From NCBI RefSeq assembly GCF_017303275.1, contig NZ_JAFKOJ010000002.1, forward strand, positions 186,001 through 250,000: a stretch of 64,000 nt of DNA, read 5' to 3'. Position 1 is the first letter of the stretch, and every line of letters starts with the position of its first letter. The notes under the pieces are model-generated. The model searched no databases. It was not told the origin of the DNA and worked only from the letters and a program-made list of their open reading frames with translations. The translations under genes were made by a program, and so were the position numbers. Source of the stretch: Bacillus sp. NTK034. Its GTDB lineage: Bacteria; Bacillota; Bacilli; Bacillales; Cytobacillaceae. Below are positions 9,087-18,367 of the stretch, piece by piece.

Positions 9087-10267
9087 TTTATGAGCCACTC
9101 CCTTATGGATTCATTGCTGTTAATCAATTCGCCGTGCAAGACAGCTTTCTCCGTTTTTTCAAGCTCTGCTTTGATCCAGGGACCAGGAGGTTTGCCAAAC
9201 CAATCCATCAGGTTATCTCCAGTAAGCTGAAGATCGCTTCTCACTTTAATCGGCAGAGCATTATATTGACTCACCAGGGTATTGGCTCCCCTGCTTGAGT
9301 CCTCGTGTAAGATTACGTTGCGGACCCGCTCGGCGTTTAGTGCAATGCATCCTGCCTGGTAAAGGGAATAGGCATCCCACTTATTATTGGCTCTATACCG
9401 AATCCATTTAATAATTGCCAATATCTTTTTTAATTTCTTTACAGGCAGTTTCCAGCTTTTTAAAAAATCTTCAGCCTGCGGCTCACCTAAATCAAAGATG
9501 CATGCTAGAAAGGCCCACATTTCTTCCACTGTCAGTTCAGCTGCATTATAATCTTCTGCCTGCATTAATTCCTTTTGGAAGCCAGACATATTTGGCAGAT
9601 ACTTAGACAATCCTGTTTCCCCAATGACCATAAGAGCTTTCATCCGGCTGGTTCCTGCTAATAGTTTTTCGAATTCTGCCAGCTTTCTTTCGACTGCAAT
9701 GTTTTCAAGTAAATGAGCCAAAGATGCCAAAGCATCATAAGTTTTTTTTTCAATTTCGAATGCAAGCTGACTAAAAAAGCGGACTGCTCTCATCATTCGA
9801 AGTGCATCTTCAGTAAATCTCTCAGCAGGCTGTCCAACGGTGCAAATTCTCTTCTCTTCTATTGCTCCCCTGCCGTTAAATGGATCAATGAGATGCCCTT
9901 CCTTATCCATGGCAATGGCGTTCATTGTAAAATCTCTTCTTTTCAAATCCTCTTCCAGAGATCTGATAAATTGAACTTTTGAAGGCCGCCTAAAATCCAG
10001 ATATTCAGCCTCTGACCTGAAAGTTGTAATTTCATAGGGTATGCCATTATGCAGAACAACCACAGTGCCATGCTCAATGCCCACATCAAGTGTTCTTGGG
10101 AATAAGGTTTTGACTTCCTCAGGGGCAGCGGAAGTGGCAATATCGACGTCAGCAATTTCCTTGCCAAGAATATAATCCCTGACAGATCCTCCTACAAAAT
10201 AGGCCTCATAACCTGCCTCTTCTATATTCTCGAGGACAGGAACTGCCTTTAAAAAAGCTTCATTCAT
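9059..10267 (-). CDS. cca: CCA-adding tRNA nucleotidyltransferase
   Basis: Adds or repairs the 3' CCA of tRNAs. The 402-residue class II nucleotidyltransferase has the catalytic segment [21 protein letters not shown] (split as GGSVRD and the DxD in ADVDIA) at residues 25-45, [10 protein letters not shown] near 112, and the RRFAEDAL-type motif as [16 protein letters not shown]. The fold continues with the helical neck and tail regions. Start ATG overlaps the bshA stop by four bases. Confidence 0.96.
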   Translation of the reverse strand: MNEAFLKAVPVLENIEEAGYEAYFVGGSVRDYILGKEIADVDIATSAAPEEVKTLFPRTLDVGIEHGTVVVLHNGIPYEITTFRSEAEYLDFRRPSKVQFIRSLEEDLKRRDFTMNAIAMDKEGHLIDPFNGRGAIEEKRICTVGQPAERFTEDALRMMRAVRFFSQLAFEIEKKTYDALASLAHLLENIAVERKLAEFEKLLAGTSRMKALMVIGETGLSKYLPNMSGFQKELMQAEDYNAAELTVEEMWAFLACIFDLGEPQAEDFLKSWKLPVKKLKKILAIIKWIRYRANNKWDAYSLYQAGCIALNAERVRNVILHEDSSRGANTLVSQYNALPIKVRSDLQLTGDNLMDWFGKPPGPWIKAELEKTEKAVLHGELINSNESIREWLINCNQKLGKN

Positions 10268-11409
10268 GGAAGGTCACCTTTTTCCAAAAGTTCATAATAA
10301 AAATCTTCATATTGAATGACAATCTGACTGGCACTGAACCTTCTTTTAGCGAGTGAAATGGATTGGGAAGCAAACCTTTCAAGCAGGGTCTCATCATTAA
10401 GCAGTTTAATTGCTTTTTTTGAGATATCAGTTATATCTCCAAGAGTACAAATATAACCTGTCTCACCGTCGCTGATTACTTCTGGAATTCCCCCAGTATT
10501 AGTGCCGATGCAGGGCACTCCGCATGCCATTGCCTCGAGAGCAACAAGTCCAAAGCTTTCCTTTTCGGATAATAAGAGCATTAAATCACTGATGCTGTAT
10601 AGCTCCTCCAGATTATCCTGTTTTCCCAGAAACAGGACCTTATCTTTAAGGTCCAGATCATTCACCAGCCTGCAAATAACGGTCATTTCCGGTCCGTCTC
10701 CTACTAAAAGCAGCTTGGAAGGAACTTCTTCCGTAATTTTTGCAAAAGCCTTAACAACATCAGGCACCCGCTTTACACCGCGGAAATTGGAAACATGGAT
10801 GATAACCTTCTCATCCGGTTTTATGCCATATTCTTCTTTAAGATAAGAAGAGTCGGTTTTCTTGTAAATTCTTTCATCTATAAAGTTATAAACTGCTCGT
10901 ATTGATTTATCAGGCTTTATCAGGTCATAGGTTTGCGAAATGAGCGCATTGGATACCGCTGTAACGCCATCAGACTTTTCGATTCCGAAACGGATCGCAT
11001 CTGTCAGGGATGGATCATACCCGAGAACTGTAATATCTGTTCCATGAAGGGTGGTGACAATTTTAATATCCGTGCCGCTCATCTGCTTAGCCAGAATCGC
11101 ACAAACTGCATGCGGGATTGCATAATGCACATGAAGAAGGTCAAGTCCTTCGCGTTTGATTACTTCTGCCATTTTACTTGCTAGCGCGATATCGTATGGA
11201 GCATATTGGAACACGGAGTACTGATTTACATCCACCTGGTGATAAAAAATATTTGGGTACATCCTTTTCAGTCTAAAAGGGAGGCTTGATGAAATAAAAT
11301 GTATTTCATGGCCCTTTTCGGCCAGCATTTTACCCAGTTCTGTTGCAACAACACCTGATCCTCCCACCGTGGGATAGCAGGTGATACCTATTTTTAATTT
11401 TTTTCTCAT
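10264..11409 (-). CDS. bshA: N-acetyl-alpha-D-glucosaminyl L-malate synthase BshA
   Basis: First step of bacillithiol synthesis: a GT4 retaining glycosyltransferase (GT-B fold) that joins GlcNAc from UDP-GlcNAc to L-malate. The 381-residue protein has [19 protein letters not shown] at the N-terminus, HVHYAIPHA and TLHGTDIT in the acceptor domain, and the C-terminal nucleotide-sugar signature [19 protein letters not shown]. It lies directly after bshB1 and before cca, with four-base overlaps, as in other Bacilli. Confidence 0.96.
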   Translation of the reverse strand: MRKKLKIGITCYPTVGGSGVVATELGKMLAEKGHEIHFISSSLPFRLKRMYPNIFYHQVDVNQYSVFQYAPYDIALASKMAEVIKREGLDLLHVHYAIPHAVCAILAKQMSGTDIKIVTTLHGTDITVLGYDPSLTDAIRFGIEKSDGVTAVSNALISQTYDLIKPDKSIRAVYNFIDERIYKKTDSSYLKEEYGIKPDEKVIIHVSNFRGVKRVPDVVKAFAKITEEVPSKLLLVGDGPEMTVICRLVNDLDLKDKVLFLGKQDNLEELYSISDLMLLLSEKESFGLVALEAMACGVPCIGTNTGGIPEVISDGETGYICTLGDITDISKKAIKLLNDETLLERFASQSISLAKRRFSASQIVIQYEDFYYELLEKGDLP

Positions 11410-12122
11410 AATTCTCCACCGAATATATCCAAATTTACCATTAAGGGTTTATTGACTTTAAAACCCTCCGCATATTCCACTCCGGCCTGTTTTCCAAATA
11501 GGCCTTCCCTTGCTGCAACAGTCTCAATATAACCGTTGACAAGTGGTGTATCAAATGAATTTGGGCTTTTTGCAAACTGACTTTGATAAGACTCCAGTCC
11601 TGCAGTTTTTTTATCCATAAAAGCTGAGATATCGATTAGGAAGTCAGGCTTATGGAAACCATTTATCATGTAAAAGTGCAGGCTTTTCACCTTATGAGGA
11701 GCAAAATTGCCGCCTGTTTCATACTTCTTGATTCCGGCCGAAAAGACCGCTTCTTCTACAAGCCGGGCACAATGTCCATGGTCAGGATGCCTGTCCTCCA
11801 TATAAGGCGCAAACACAAGAGCAGGCTTGTATTTACGGATTATTTCCGCAATCTTTTTTATGTACTCCTGGTTAAAATATAAACCCCTGTCAGGCAAGTT
11901 AAGAGTCTCCCGAACGCTGACCCCCAGAATTTCAGCTGCTTGCAGTGATTCCTCTTTACGGATTTCAACCGTCCCATTAGAGGAAAGCTCGGCCCGGGTC
12001 AAGTCGCATATTCCAATCTTTTTTCCGATAGAGGCAAATTTGGCAATTGTTCCGCCCATGCCGATTTCAACATCATCAGCATGCGCACCAAATGCCAGAA
12101 TATCAAGATTATCCAGGTTCAT
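11406..12122 (-). CDS. bshB1: Bacillithiol deacetylase BshB1
   Basis: Zinc-dependent PIG-L/LmbE-type deacetylase that removes the acetyl group from GlcNAc-malate, giving GlcN-malate. 238 residues. The metal site is formed by AHADD (residues 13-17) and HPDHGHC near residue 112. The DLTRAE segment is typical of the BshB1 branch. It overlaps the end of mgsA by 14 bases and the start of bshA by four. Confidence 0.95.
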   Translation of the reverse strand: MNLDNLDILAFGAHADDVEIGMGGTIAKFASIGKKIGICDLTRAELSSNGTVEIRKEESLQAAEILGVSVRETLNLPDRGLYFNQEYIKKIAEIIRKYKPALVFAPYMEDRHPDHGHCARLVEEAVFSAGIKKYETGGNFAPHKVKSLHFYMINGFHKPDFLIDISAFMDKKTAGLESYQSQFAKSPNSFDTPLVNGYIETVAAREGLFGKQAGVEYAEGFKVNKPLMVNLDIFGGEL

Positions 12123-12531
12123 TCATGTCACCTTTTTCACTTACAATATTCCTCCATGATAAATCATTGCGTTCCAGGCCTTTAATAATTATTTCAGCAG
12201 TACCCATATTAGTCGCCAGCGGGACGGCATATACATCACATAGCCGCACCAAAGCTGAAACATCCGGCTCATGAGGCTGAACAGTCAGAGGATCTCTGAA
12301 GAAAAATACAACATCCATTTTATTGTTGGCAATTAAAGCACCAATTTCCTGGTCCCCGCCAAGTGGTCCAGACTGAAAACGATGAATGGAAAGGCCAGGT
12401 TCATTCATGATACGTGAACCAGTTGTTCCAGTAGCGTAAAGGGTATGTTCAGCAAGAATTGATTTATAGGCGATCGCAAATCTTACAATATCATCCTTTT
12501 TCTTATCATGGGCAATTAAGGCAATATTCAT
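12109..12531 (-). CDS. mgsA: Methylglyoxal synthase MgsA
   Basis: Converts dihydroxyacetone phosphate to methylglyoxal and phosphate, an overflow route of glycolysis. 140 residues with all family signatures: [10 protein letters not shown] at the start, YATGTTG phosphate loop, [14 protein letters not shown] with the catalytic aspartate, and [15 protein letters not shown]. An AAAGGAGTGCC ribosome site precedes the ATG. Gene order (between dapB and bshB1) links methylglyoxal production to bacillithiol, which is used in its detoxification. Confidence 0.97.
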   Translation of the reverse strand: MNIALIAHDKKKDDIVRFAIAYKSILAEHTLYATGTTGSRIMNEPGLSIHRFQSGPLGGDQEIGALIANNKMDVVFFFRDPLTVQPHEPDVSALVRLCDVYAVPLATNMGTAEIIIKGLERNDLSWRNIVSEKGDMNEPG

Positions 12532-12545
12532 GTTGGCACTCCTTT

Positions 12546-13349
12546 CTAATCAATAATATTTTCGAGGCCATAGACGAGAGTATCAATTTTTAAAACTGTA
12601 TCAACAGCAAGCTTTACTCCAGACATAAAGGAAGCCCTGTTATAGGAGTCATGACGGATGGTCAATGTTTGTCCCTCCGACCCGAACATAACCTGCTGGT
12701 GAGCAATCAGGCCAGGAAGACGTACAGAGTGTATATGCATGCCATCAAAATTTGCGCCTCTTGCACCAGGAATCGTTTCCTTCTCCTGTGAGTGGCCCTG
12801 CTCTTTTTTCGCTCTTACATCAGCAATCATTTCTGCTGTTTTCACTGCAGTTCCAGATGGAGCATCCAATTTCTGATCATGGTGCAGCTCTATAATTTCC
12901 ACATCGTTAAAATATCTTCCTGCTAATTGTGAGAATTTCATCATTAATACAGCACCAAGTGCAAAGTTTGGGGCAATAATGCAGCCGATTCCTTTTTCCT
13001 GGCAAAGTTCTTCAAGTTCTTTCAAATTTTCCTTCGAAAAGCCCGTTGTTCCAACAACAGGCCTTACACCATACTCCAGGGCTGTTTTTGTGTGGAACAT
13101 TCCTACTTCAGGAGTGGTCAAATCGATAAGCACATCCGGTTTTAGGTCCTGAAAGCATAGAGCAAGATCTGTGTAAACCGGAACTTGGCCAAACTGTGAG
13201 AATCCTTCAAAATCGCCAAGAAAGCCTCCGCCATTTTTATGATCGATCACAGCAGCTATTTCATAGTTTTCTATTCGATTAACAAGGTGGACGGCTTCAC
13301 TTCCCATTCGTCCCCGCGGTCCCGCTATAACAATTTTAACTTTATCCAT
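12546..13349 (-). CDS. dapB: 4-hydroxy-tetrahydrodipicolinate reductase DapB
   Basis: NAD(P)H-dependent step of the diaminopimelate/lysine pathway, also feeding dipicolinate for spores. 267 residues from [16 protein letters not shown], which holds the dinucleotide-binding loop. The catalytic and substrate segment is [15 protein letters not shown] near residue 155. The longer frame starts at a TTG inside the stop region of ypjD; the chosen ATG has an AGGAGAGAAG ribosome site. Confidence 0.96.
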   Translation of the reverse strand: MDKVKIVIAGPRGRMGSEAVHLVNRIENYEIAAVIDHKNGGGFLGDFEGFSQFGQVPVYTDLALCFQDLKPDVLIDLTTPEVGMFHTKTALEYGVRPVVGTTGFSKENLKELEELCQEKGIGCIIAPNFALGAVLMMKFSQLAGRYFNDVEIIELHHDQKLDAPSGTAVKTAEMIADVRAKKEQGHSQEKETIPGARGANFDGMHIHSVRLPGLIAHQQVMFGSEGQTLTIRHDSYNRASFMSGVKLAVDTVLKIDTLVYGLENIID

Positions 13350-13362
13350 TGTCTTCTCTCCT

Positions 13363-13695
13363 CTATTCTTCAATTCTTGTCCATCTGTCTTTATCCCGTG
13401 TGCTGAATTTTTTCATGACACGATCGTGCGCTTCTTCCAAGTCAATATTTAAGGAATTTGCAAAGCATATTAGAACAAAAAGCATATCTCCAAGCTCTTC
13501 TTCGATCGCCTTTTCTTCTTCAGTGGATTTTTTGGGTTTTTCACCATAGTAATGGTTCACTTCCCTGGATAGTTCCCCAAGTTCTTCAGTCATTCTTGCA
13601 AGCATGGCCAATGGACTGAAATAGCCTTCTTTAAATTGGCTTATGTATGAGTCTACTTCTGTTTGCATATCCTTCATTGATTTTGCTGTTTGCAT
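13363..13695 (-). CDS. ypjD: MazG-like nucleotide pyrophosphohydrolase YpjD
   Basis: 110-residue all-alpha NTP pyrophosphatase of the MazG/dUTPase-like superfamily. The metal site is visible as acidic residues in [21 protein letters not shown] (E-E-x2-E...ExxD pattern) around residues 60-80. It probably hydrolyses a non-canonical or excess nucleoside triphosphate; the substrate cannot be read from sequence. It is the first gene of the operon that runs through dapB, mgsA, bshB1, bshA and cca to birA. Confidence 0.9.
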   Translation of the reverse strand: MQTAKSMKDMQTEVDSYISQFKEGYFSPLAMLARMTEELGELSREVNHYYGEKPKKSTEEEKAIEEELGDMLFVLICFANSLNIDLEEAHDRVMKKFSTRDKDRWTRIEE

Positions 13696-13839
13696 TTATT
13701 TCACCTCTGCTTTTAATAGGTGTTTCTATATACGGAGATTACCACTTTTCATGTTAAGCTAAAGATCGGCTATTTTACAAATATTTTTTATCATCGAGCT
13801 TAATTGATTCCCGTGGGCCTTCATGTCCCTGAAAGGTCA

Positions 13840-13868
13840 TTGCTCTTATATTCTGTATCTTATATAAT
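13840..13868 (+). promoter_or_regulatory. Sigma-A type promoter of the YitT-family gene with overlapping inverted repeat
   Basis: -35 TTGCTC, 17-base spacer, perfect -10 TATAAT. The -10 lies within an inverted repeat GTATCT / AGATAC (13855-13875), which could be an operator. Confidence 0.5.
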
Positions 13869-13913
13869 TAGATACGCTTTGGTATTGTGATATTCAGGCA
13901 GTGGAGGGATAAT

Positions 13914-14786
13914 ATGCATTTTGGATTAAAGTTTAAGAATTTTTTTTTCATTTTGCTTGGAGCGGCCATTTTTTCGTGGGGCCTTGTTCATTTTAATATG
14001 CAGAATAATTTGGCTGAAGGCGGATTCACCGGGATAACGCTGCTCTTATATTTCCTGTTCAAGTGGGATCCTTCTTATACAAACTTGCTGCTGAATATAC
14101 CCCTTTTCTTTATAGGGTGGAAACTTCTTGGCAGGAATGTTTTTGTTTATACGATCATAGGAACGGTCGGTGTGTCCATTTTCTTATGGATTTTTCAGCG
14201 GTACCAGATCGAAATGCCTCTAAAAGAGGATTTAACTCTTGCTTCTCTATTCGCCGGAGTCTTCATCGGGATTGGTCTTGGGACCATTTTCAGGTATGGG
14301 GGCACAACAGGCGGAGTGGATATAATCGCGAGGCTTACCCATAAGTACGCAGGGGTCAGCATGGGAAAAACGATGTTCATTTTTGATTTTTTTGTAATAG
14401 CACTTTCATTAATTACATATTTGGATTACAGGGAAGCAATGTATACTCTTGTGGCTGTTTTTATCGGTGCCAAAGTAATTGATTTTATGCAAGAAGGGGC
14501 CTATGCAGCAAGGGGAGCGATGATTATTTCAGAACAAAATGATGCCATTGCCGATAAAATCATGAAAGAAATGGACCGGGGTGTCACTGTGTTAAAAGGC
14601 CATGGCTCCTTCACCAAGATAGAGCGTGAAGTGCTCTATTGTGTAGTTGGCCGTAATGAAATTGTTCGTTTGAAAAATGTCATCACAGCTGTTGATCCGC
14701 ATGCTTTTGTATCGGTTACAGCTGTCCATGATGTACTGGGGGAAGGCTTTACTTTGGATGAAAATAAAAAGCCGGTTGAACGCTAA
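13914..14786 (+). CDS. ypjC: YitT-family membrane protein (YpjC-like)
   Basis: 290-residue integral membrane protein with about five or six N-terminal membrane segments (for example FFILLGAAIFSWGLVHF and VFVYTIIGTVGVSIFLWIF) and a cytoplasmic C-terminal DUF2179 domain ending in DPHAFVSVTAVHDVLGEG. The conserved GGTTGGVDIIAR motif of the family is near residue 140. Transport or regulatory function is not established. The start follows a GGAGGGATAAT ribosome site; an earlier GTG in frame lacks one. It is divergent from ypjD. The orthology with B. subtilis ypjC rests on position. Confidence 0.85.
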   Translation: MHFGLKFKNFFFILLGAAIFSWGLVHFNMQNNLAEGGFTGITLLLYFLFKWDPSYTNLLLNIPLFFIGWKLLGRNVFVYTIIGTVGVSIFLWIFQRYQIEMPLKEDLTLASLFAGVFIGIGLGTIFRYGGTTGGVDIIARLTHKYAGVSMGKTMFIFDFFVIALSLITYLDYREAMYTLVAVFIGAKVIDFMQEGAYAARGAMIISEQNDAIADKIMKEMDRGVTVLKGHGSFTKIEREVLYCVVGRNEIVRLKNVITAVDPHAFVSVTAVHDVLGEGFTLDENKKPVER

Positions 14787-14799
14787 AGAGTAGTTCCAG

Positions 14800-14827
14800 G
14801 AGATGTCATGATGGACATCTCTTTTTT
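14800..14827 (+). terminator. Terminator of ypjC-like gene
   Basis: Stem GAGATGTC / GACATCTC with a six-base loop, then TTTTTT. Confidence 0.85.
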
Positions 14828-14854
14828 CAGCAAAAAGCCGGCTACCCAGCTTTT

Positions 14855-14886
14855 ACACAGACTAGCTCCGGGCGCCAGCGGCTTTT
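14855..14886 (-). repeat. Short remnant of repeat family A
   Basis: Read on the minus strand it is GAAAAGCCGCTGGCGCC followed by CGGAGCTAGTC. These are the same boundary motifs that open (GGAAAAGCGG...GGCGCC) and close (GGCGCCTGGAGCTAGACA) the long copy at 41756-42058, here joined with almost nothing between them. It overlaps the region just past the stop of the zinc peptidase gene. Confidence 0.5.
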
Positions 14887-14887
14887 C

Positions 14888-15568
14888 TTACTCCGACCTT
14901 GTCATACCTGTGTAAATAAGGATTAAACGCAGCAATTCCAGCACAGCAACAGCAGCTGCCGCCACATATGTCAATGCAGCTGCATTCAAAACTTTTTTAG
15001 TTTCTCTCTCTTCATCGTTTCTTATTATTCCGAGTGACACTACCTGATCCATCGCACGATTAGATGCATTGAACTCCACTGGAAGAGTGATGAGCTGGAA
15101 AACCACTGCAGCTGCCATAAAGATAATTCCCAGCAGCACCATTCCGCTCAACCCTGCAAAAAAACCGATCATGATCAGAATCCAGGAGAAGTTTGAACCA
15201 AGATTCGCAACAGGCACCAGCGCATGGCGAAAACGCAGAAAAGCGTAATCCTGATTATCCTGAATTGCATGGCCAACCTCATGGGCCGCAATAGCAGCTG
15301 CTGCTACTGAATGGCCGTGATAATTTGTTGCTGATAGCCTGACATTCTTAGAACGCGGATCATAATGATCTGTTAAATGCCCCCTGGTTTCCTCCACGCC
15401 AACGTTATATAAGCCATTTTCATCCAGAATTCTTCTGGCTACTTCAGCACCTCTCATTTGCGTGGATGAAGGAACTTTTGAATATTTGCTGTAAGCTCCC
15501 TTTACTTTCATTTGCGCCCAGAGCGGAACAAGAATAATTATTGCAAAATAAATGAGATATCCTCCCAT
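14888..15568 (-). CDS. YugP-type zinc metallopeptidase
   Basis: Membrane-embedded neutral zinc metallopeptidase of the Zn_peptidase_2/YugP family. 226 residues from an ATG seven bases after GGGAGG; a longer frame begins inside that site. The catalytic motif AAHEVGHAIQD lies near residue 92. Membrane segments are at the N-terminus (YLIYFAIIILVPLW), in the middle (WILIMIGFFAGLSGMVLLG and a following one) and at the C-terminus (VAVLELLRLILIY). B. subtilis 168 has its homologue elsewhere (yugP), so the location here, between the YitT gene and ypjB, differs. Substrate unknown. Confidence 0.88.
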   Translation of the reverse strand: MGGYLIYFAIIILVPLWAQMKVKGAYSKYSKVPSSTQMRGAEVARRILDENGLYNVGVEETRGHLTDHYDPRSKNVRLSATNYHGHSVAAAAIAAHEVGHAIQDNQDYAFLRFRHALVPVANLGSNFSWILIMIGFFAGLSGMVLLGIIFMAAAVVFQLITLPVEFNASNRAMDQVVSLGIIRNDEERETKKVLNAAALTYVAAAAVAVLELLRLILIYTGMTRSE

Positions 15569-15739
15569 TTTAGTACCTCCCATCAAGCTGATCTTGTTGA
15601 ATTTTAACCGCTGACCTGAAGATATCCAGCATACAAATCGCTCTGCCTATCTTTTCCCTTTTCTCTTGATTACAAAACGGGAAAAGACTCTCATTTTTTG
15701 TAAGGCTCTTTTCGTATATATTGTTGTTTATCGCCAATA

Positions 15740-15925
15740 ATATTGTCCGTTGATTTCCGTTCCAGGTTGCTCGCTTTCCGCGGGGCGGGCGGTGAGCCTC
15801 CTCGACGCTGCGCGCCTGCGGGGTCTCACCTGTCCCGCTACTCCCGCAGAAGTCTCGCACCTTCCGCTACAACTCAGCAAATCATATACAAAAAGCAACA
15901 AACCTTACGAAAACAGCCTTTTGTA
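15740..15925. repeat. Dispersed GC-rich repeat, family B, copy 1
   Basis: Fills most of the gap between the zinc peptidase gene and ypjB. It is strikingly GC-rich against its surroundings and shares blocks with the sequence at 54608-54817: CCGTTGATTTC, TGCTTTCCGCGGGG (here GCTCGCTTTCCGCGGGG), TCCCGCAG, and the closing AAAAGCAACAAAC-TTAC-GAAAACA. It can fold on itself (GCGGG...GGTGAG with CTCACC...CCCGC). Small frames in it are artefacts of composition. Confidence 0.7.
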
Positions 15926-15926
15926 T

Positions 15927-16703
15927 TTAAGATCGATTTTTTTGTCTTGCCCTGTCTCCCTTATATTTTCTCCAGCCTACGTAAGATAATGTAATAATGA
16001 TTATGCTCCCTGTTGAAATGATCACCCACCAAAGGGATGGATCTGTTTCATCTTCTGTCATTTCATCAAAGATTGTCTGCAGATCATTTTCCAATGCAGC
16101 AAGTTCCTGCTGGCTTGCCTGCTGAGAAAGCACCTGCGGCCGGTAATGATCGATAAAATTAATGCGTGCGTTCAGTTTTTGTACCTTTTCTGCATCAACA
16201 TCAATTTTTAAACTTGGATAAATAACCTCATATAAAGACAAAAAGGAATTCAAATGTGAATGAAAGTTTTCGTTATTTCCACTGTATGCGGCTTCCTTAA
16301 CTTCAACAAATACCGTCATAATCGGCTTCTCCATTTCGGTCCATAAAGGCTGATATTTTGAGGAGATTGCATCCATTACAAGGCGGAATTTTGTTGCATG
16401 ATTCAGCCTTTCTTCATGGCTCATTGATGTATTGACAGCAGCTTGTACAGCATCATCATGGGAGACGGTAATAATCCGCAGTTCGTCCATTGTAAATGGC
16501 CTTTCCTTGCCATTCACAGCAACAAATTGCTCGGAAAAATACTCCAAAAGCTTCTTGGCATCCTCATACCTATGGAGCTTAACCATCTGTAAGGCTTCAT
16601 TAGATAATTGGTCTAATTTATCTATTTGTGTTGTCTTATCTGCTGACACCATTCCAGGCAATAACATAAGAATGAATAAGAATGCGATTACTTTTCGCCT
16701 CAT
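15927..16703 (-). CDS. ypjB: Sporulation-associated protein YpjB
   Basis: 258 residues with an N-terminal signal sequence (VIAFLFILMLLPGMVSADK), a helical extracytoplasmic region, and one C-terminal membrane segment (WWVIISTGSIIIITLSYVGW) followed by a short basic tail (KYKGDRARQKNRS). This topology and the position next to ypjA match the YpjB family, whose B. subtilis member is annotated as a sporulation protein. No enzyme motif is seen. A GAGGGGGGACAAG ribosome site precedes the ATG. Confidence 0.85.
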   Translation of the reverse strand: MRRKVIAFLFILMLLPGMVSADKTTQIDKLDQLSNEALQMVKLHRYEDAKKLLEYFSEQFVAVNGKERPFTMDELRIITVSHDDAVQAAVNTSMSHEERLNHATKFRLVMDAISSKYQPLWTEMEKPIMTVFVEVKEAAYSGNNENFHSHLNSFLSLYEVIYPSLKIDVDAEKVQKLNARINFIDHYRPQVLSQQASQQELAALENDLQTIFDEMTEDETDPSLWWVIISTGSIIIITLSYVGWRKYKGDRARQKNRS

Positions 16704-16837
16704 TAAACTTGTCCCCCCTCAAATTACTATTAGATAAATATGAAAAGAGGGACAAGGTTAGACCAGAAATTATTTACCTTAGCAAGGTTATTTCTTTCAG
16801 ATACGAGGACCAAAACGCTCAATGTTTTGGCGGAGCA

Positions 16838-17434
16838 TTACTTTACTATATCCAGACTGAACCGCTTCTTTCTTAAGGCGAAGTAATAAGCGGTTCCTAA
16901 TGAAAAAATACTTAGCCAAAATGTAAAATAGCCGATTTGCGGTGTGTACAGATCTAAAATAGGATAGCGCGGCAGCATGAAAAAGACGTAATCAATTACA
17001 TCATTATGAAAAGTCCAGATTCCCGTTAAAACAAGATGCCATACTTTAAAACGGTAGAAAGGTGCATATAGAACCCCCTGGACTGCCATTGCACCATGCG
17101 AGAAGATCAGCATGAGGGCAACTGGATCCAATTCACCTGTCACCTGAAAAACCAGCAAATTCATTACTACAGCCCATATTCCGTATTTAATAAGGGTCAC
17201 AATAGCTAATGCTTCAAACATTGGCCAATTTTTGCCCAATAGAAAGGCGATTAGCACAAACATAAAAAACAGGCTCGCTGTAGGACTGTCCGGTACAAAG
17301 GGCAGGAAAATTGGCGGTGTCTCGACAAGCTGCCACTTATACCAGATATACCCATAAATTGTGCCTGCCGTGTTAATGATCAGAAGCAGTATCAGCATAG
17401 CTCTGCTGCCTAATAAAGGATAGATCCATTTCAT
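16838..17434 (-). CDS. ypjA: DUF1405 membrane protein YpjA
   Basis: 198-residue polytopic membrane protein with about six hydrophobic segments (LLLIINTAGTIYGYIWY, SLFFMFVLIAFLLG, YGIWAVVMNLLVF and others) and conserved acidic/histidine residues in TFHNDVIDYVF. Matches YpjA of B. subtilis in size and position, between ypjB and the qcr operon. No function is known. Confidence 0.88.
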   Translation of the reverse strand: MKWIYPLLGSRAMLILLLIINTAGTIYGYIWYKWQLVETPPIFLPFVPDSPTASLFFMFVLIAFLLGKNWPMFEALAIVTLIKYGIWAVVMNLLVFQVTGELDPVALMLIFSHGAMAVQGVLYAPFYRFKVWHLVLTGIWTFHNDVIDYVFFMLPRYPILDLYTPQIGYFTFWLSIFSLGTAYYFALRKKRFSLDIVK

Positions 17435-17520
17435 AGTTTGTTCTCCTTCTCTATGTACACGATTATTTCATTATTTTACCACACCAAGTGCATGTAAAAA
17501 AACGAACCATTTATGTGCAT

Positions 17521-17553
17521 AAAAAAAGAAGCTGGCAATGCCAGCTTCTTTAC
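17521..17553 (-). terminator. Terminator of the qcrABC operon
   Basis: Minus-strand stem GAAGCTGGCA / TGCCAGCTTC closing on a very short loop, followed by TTTTTTTAT, immediately past the qcrC stop. Confidence 0.9.
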
Positions 17554-17556
17554 CAA

Positions 17557-18324
17557 TTATTTGCTTTCAAGGCCAGAAATAAACTCAGCAAGCTTTTGAA
17601 GTTCTTCATCAGTTCCTTTGAACATTCCTGGAGGCATGGCGCCTTTACCGTTTTTAGCAATGTCAGCAACTTCTTCAGGTGTTAACCCAGTGTCAACAAG
17701 TGCAGGTGAACCTGCTCCACCCTGAAGATCTCCTCCGTGGCAGGAAATACAGCCGTTCGCTTCAAAAATCTTGTAGCCTTCGTCCTCTTTATCAAACTCT
17801 ACTTCAGCCACAATCTTACCTTGCTGTGCTGCAGCTTCCCAGTCATGATGTGCAACAGACTCCCAAGTCAGGAAAGTGATGCCGGCAAGAGCCAATAGCA
17901 TGAAACCAGTTGCTAGAGGACGCTTGGACGGACGGCGTTCAGGTCCGCGGTCTATGAATGGTGCAAGCAGCAAAGCTCCGAATGCAAGACCCGGAATAAT
18001 GAAAGCACCGATTGCATTATATGGTCCAGAAGCATAGCTGTATTTCAGAAGCTGGTACAAGAACAGGAAGTACCAGTCTGGCAGCGGGATATAAGCTGTA
18101 TCACTAGGATCAGCAATTTTTTCTAATGGCGGCTCATGCGCAATTGTCAAGCATAGGAAACCGATAAGGAATACAGCCCCTACCATCCATTCCTTTAATA
18201 GGAAGTTTGGCCAGAATGCTTCTGTTTTTCCTGGATATTCCGAATAGTCTTTCGGGATATTCGGTTTGCGTTCTGCAGGAACACGAGAGTCACCTACGAA
18301 TTTCATACCTTTACCACGATGCAT
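17557..18324 (-). CDS. qcrC: Menaquinol:cytochrome c reductase, cytochrome b/c subunit QcrC
   Basis: Fusion subunit of the Bacillus bc complex: an N-terminal part like subunit IV of the b6f complex (three membrane segments, with PLPDWYFLFLYQLLKY near residue 90) and a C-terminal cytochrome c domain carrying the haem motif CISCH near residue 195 with a distal methionine in AMPPGMFKG. 255 residues, start MHRGKGMKFVGDSR as in B. subtilis. Last gene of qcrA-qcrB-qcrC. Confidence 0.97.
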   Translation of the reverse strand: MHRGKGMKFVGDSRVPAERKPNIPKDYSEYPGKTEAFWPNFLLKEWMVGAVFLIGFLCLTIAHEPPLEKIADPSDTAYIPLPDWYFLFLYQLLKYSYASGPYNAIGAFIIPGLAFGALLLAPFIDRGPERRPSKRPLATGFMLLALAGITFLTWESVAHHDWEAAAQQGKIVAEVEFDKEDEGYKIFEANGCISCHGGDLQGGAGSPALVDTGLTPEEVADIAKNGKGAMPPGMFKGTDEELQKLAEFISGLESK

Positions 18325-18367
18325 TGGGCGATTTCCCCTCCTTTTGCAATGATCAAAAAATTATTTC

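Noticed and set aside
15570..15994. Overlapping frames on both strands downstream of ypjB
   Set aside because: All run through repeat B and read as low-complexity; none has a plausible start.
16810..16832. Hairpin CCAAAAC / GTTTTGG after ypjA
   Set aside because: No T-run on the relevant strand; may be a folded 3' end but not a clear terminator.
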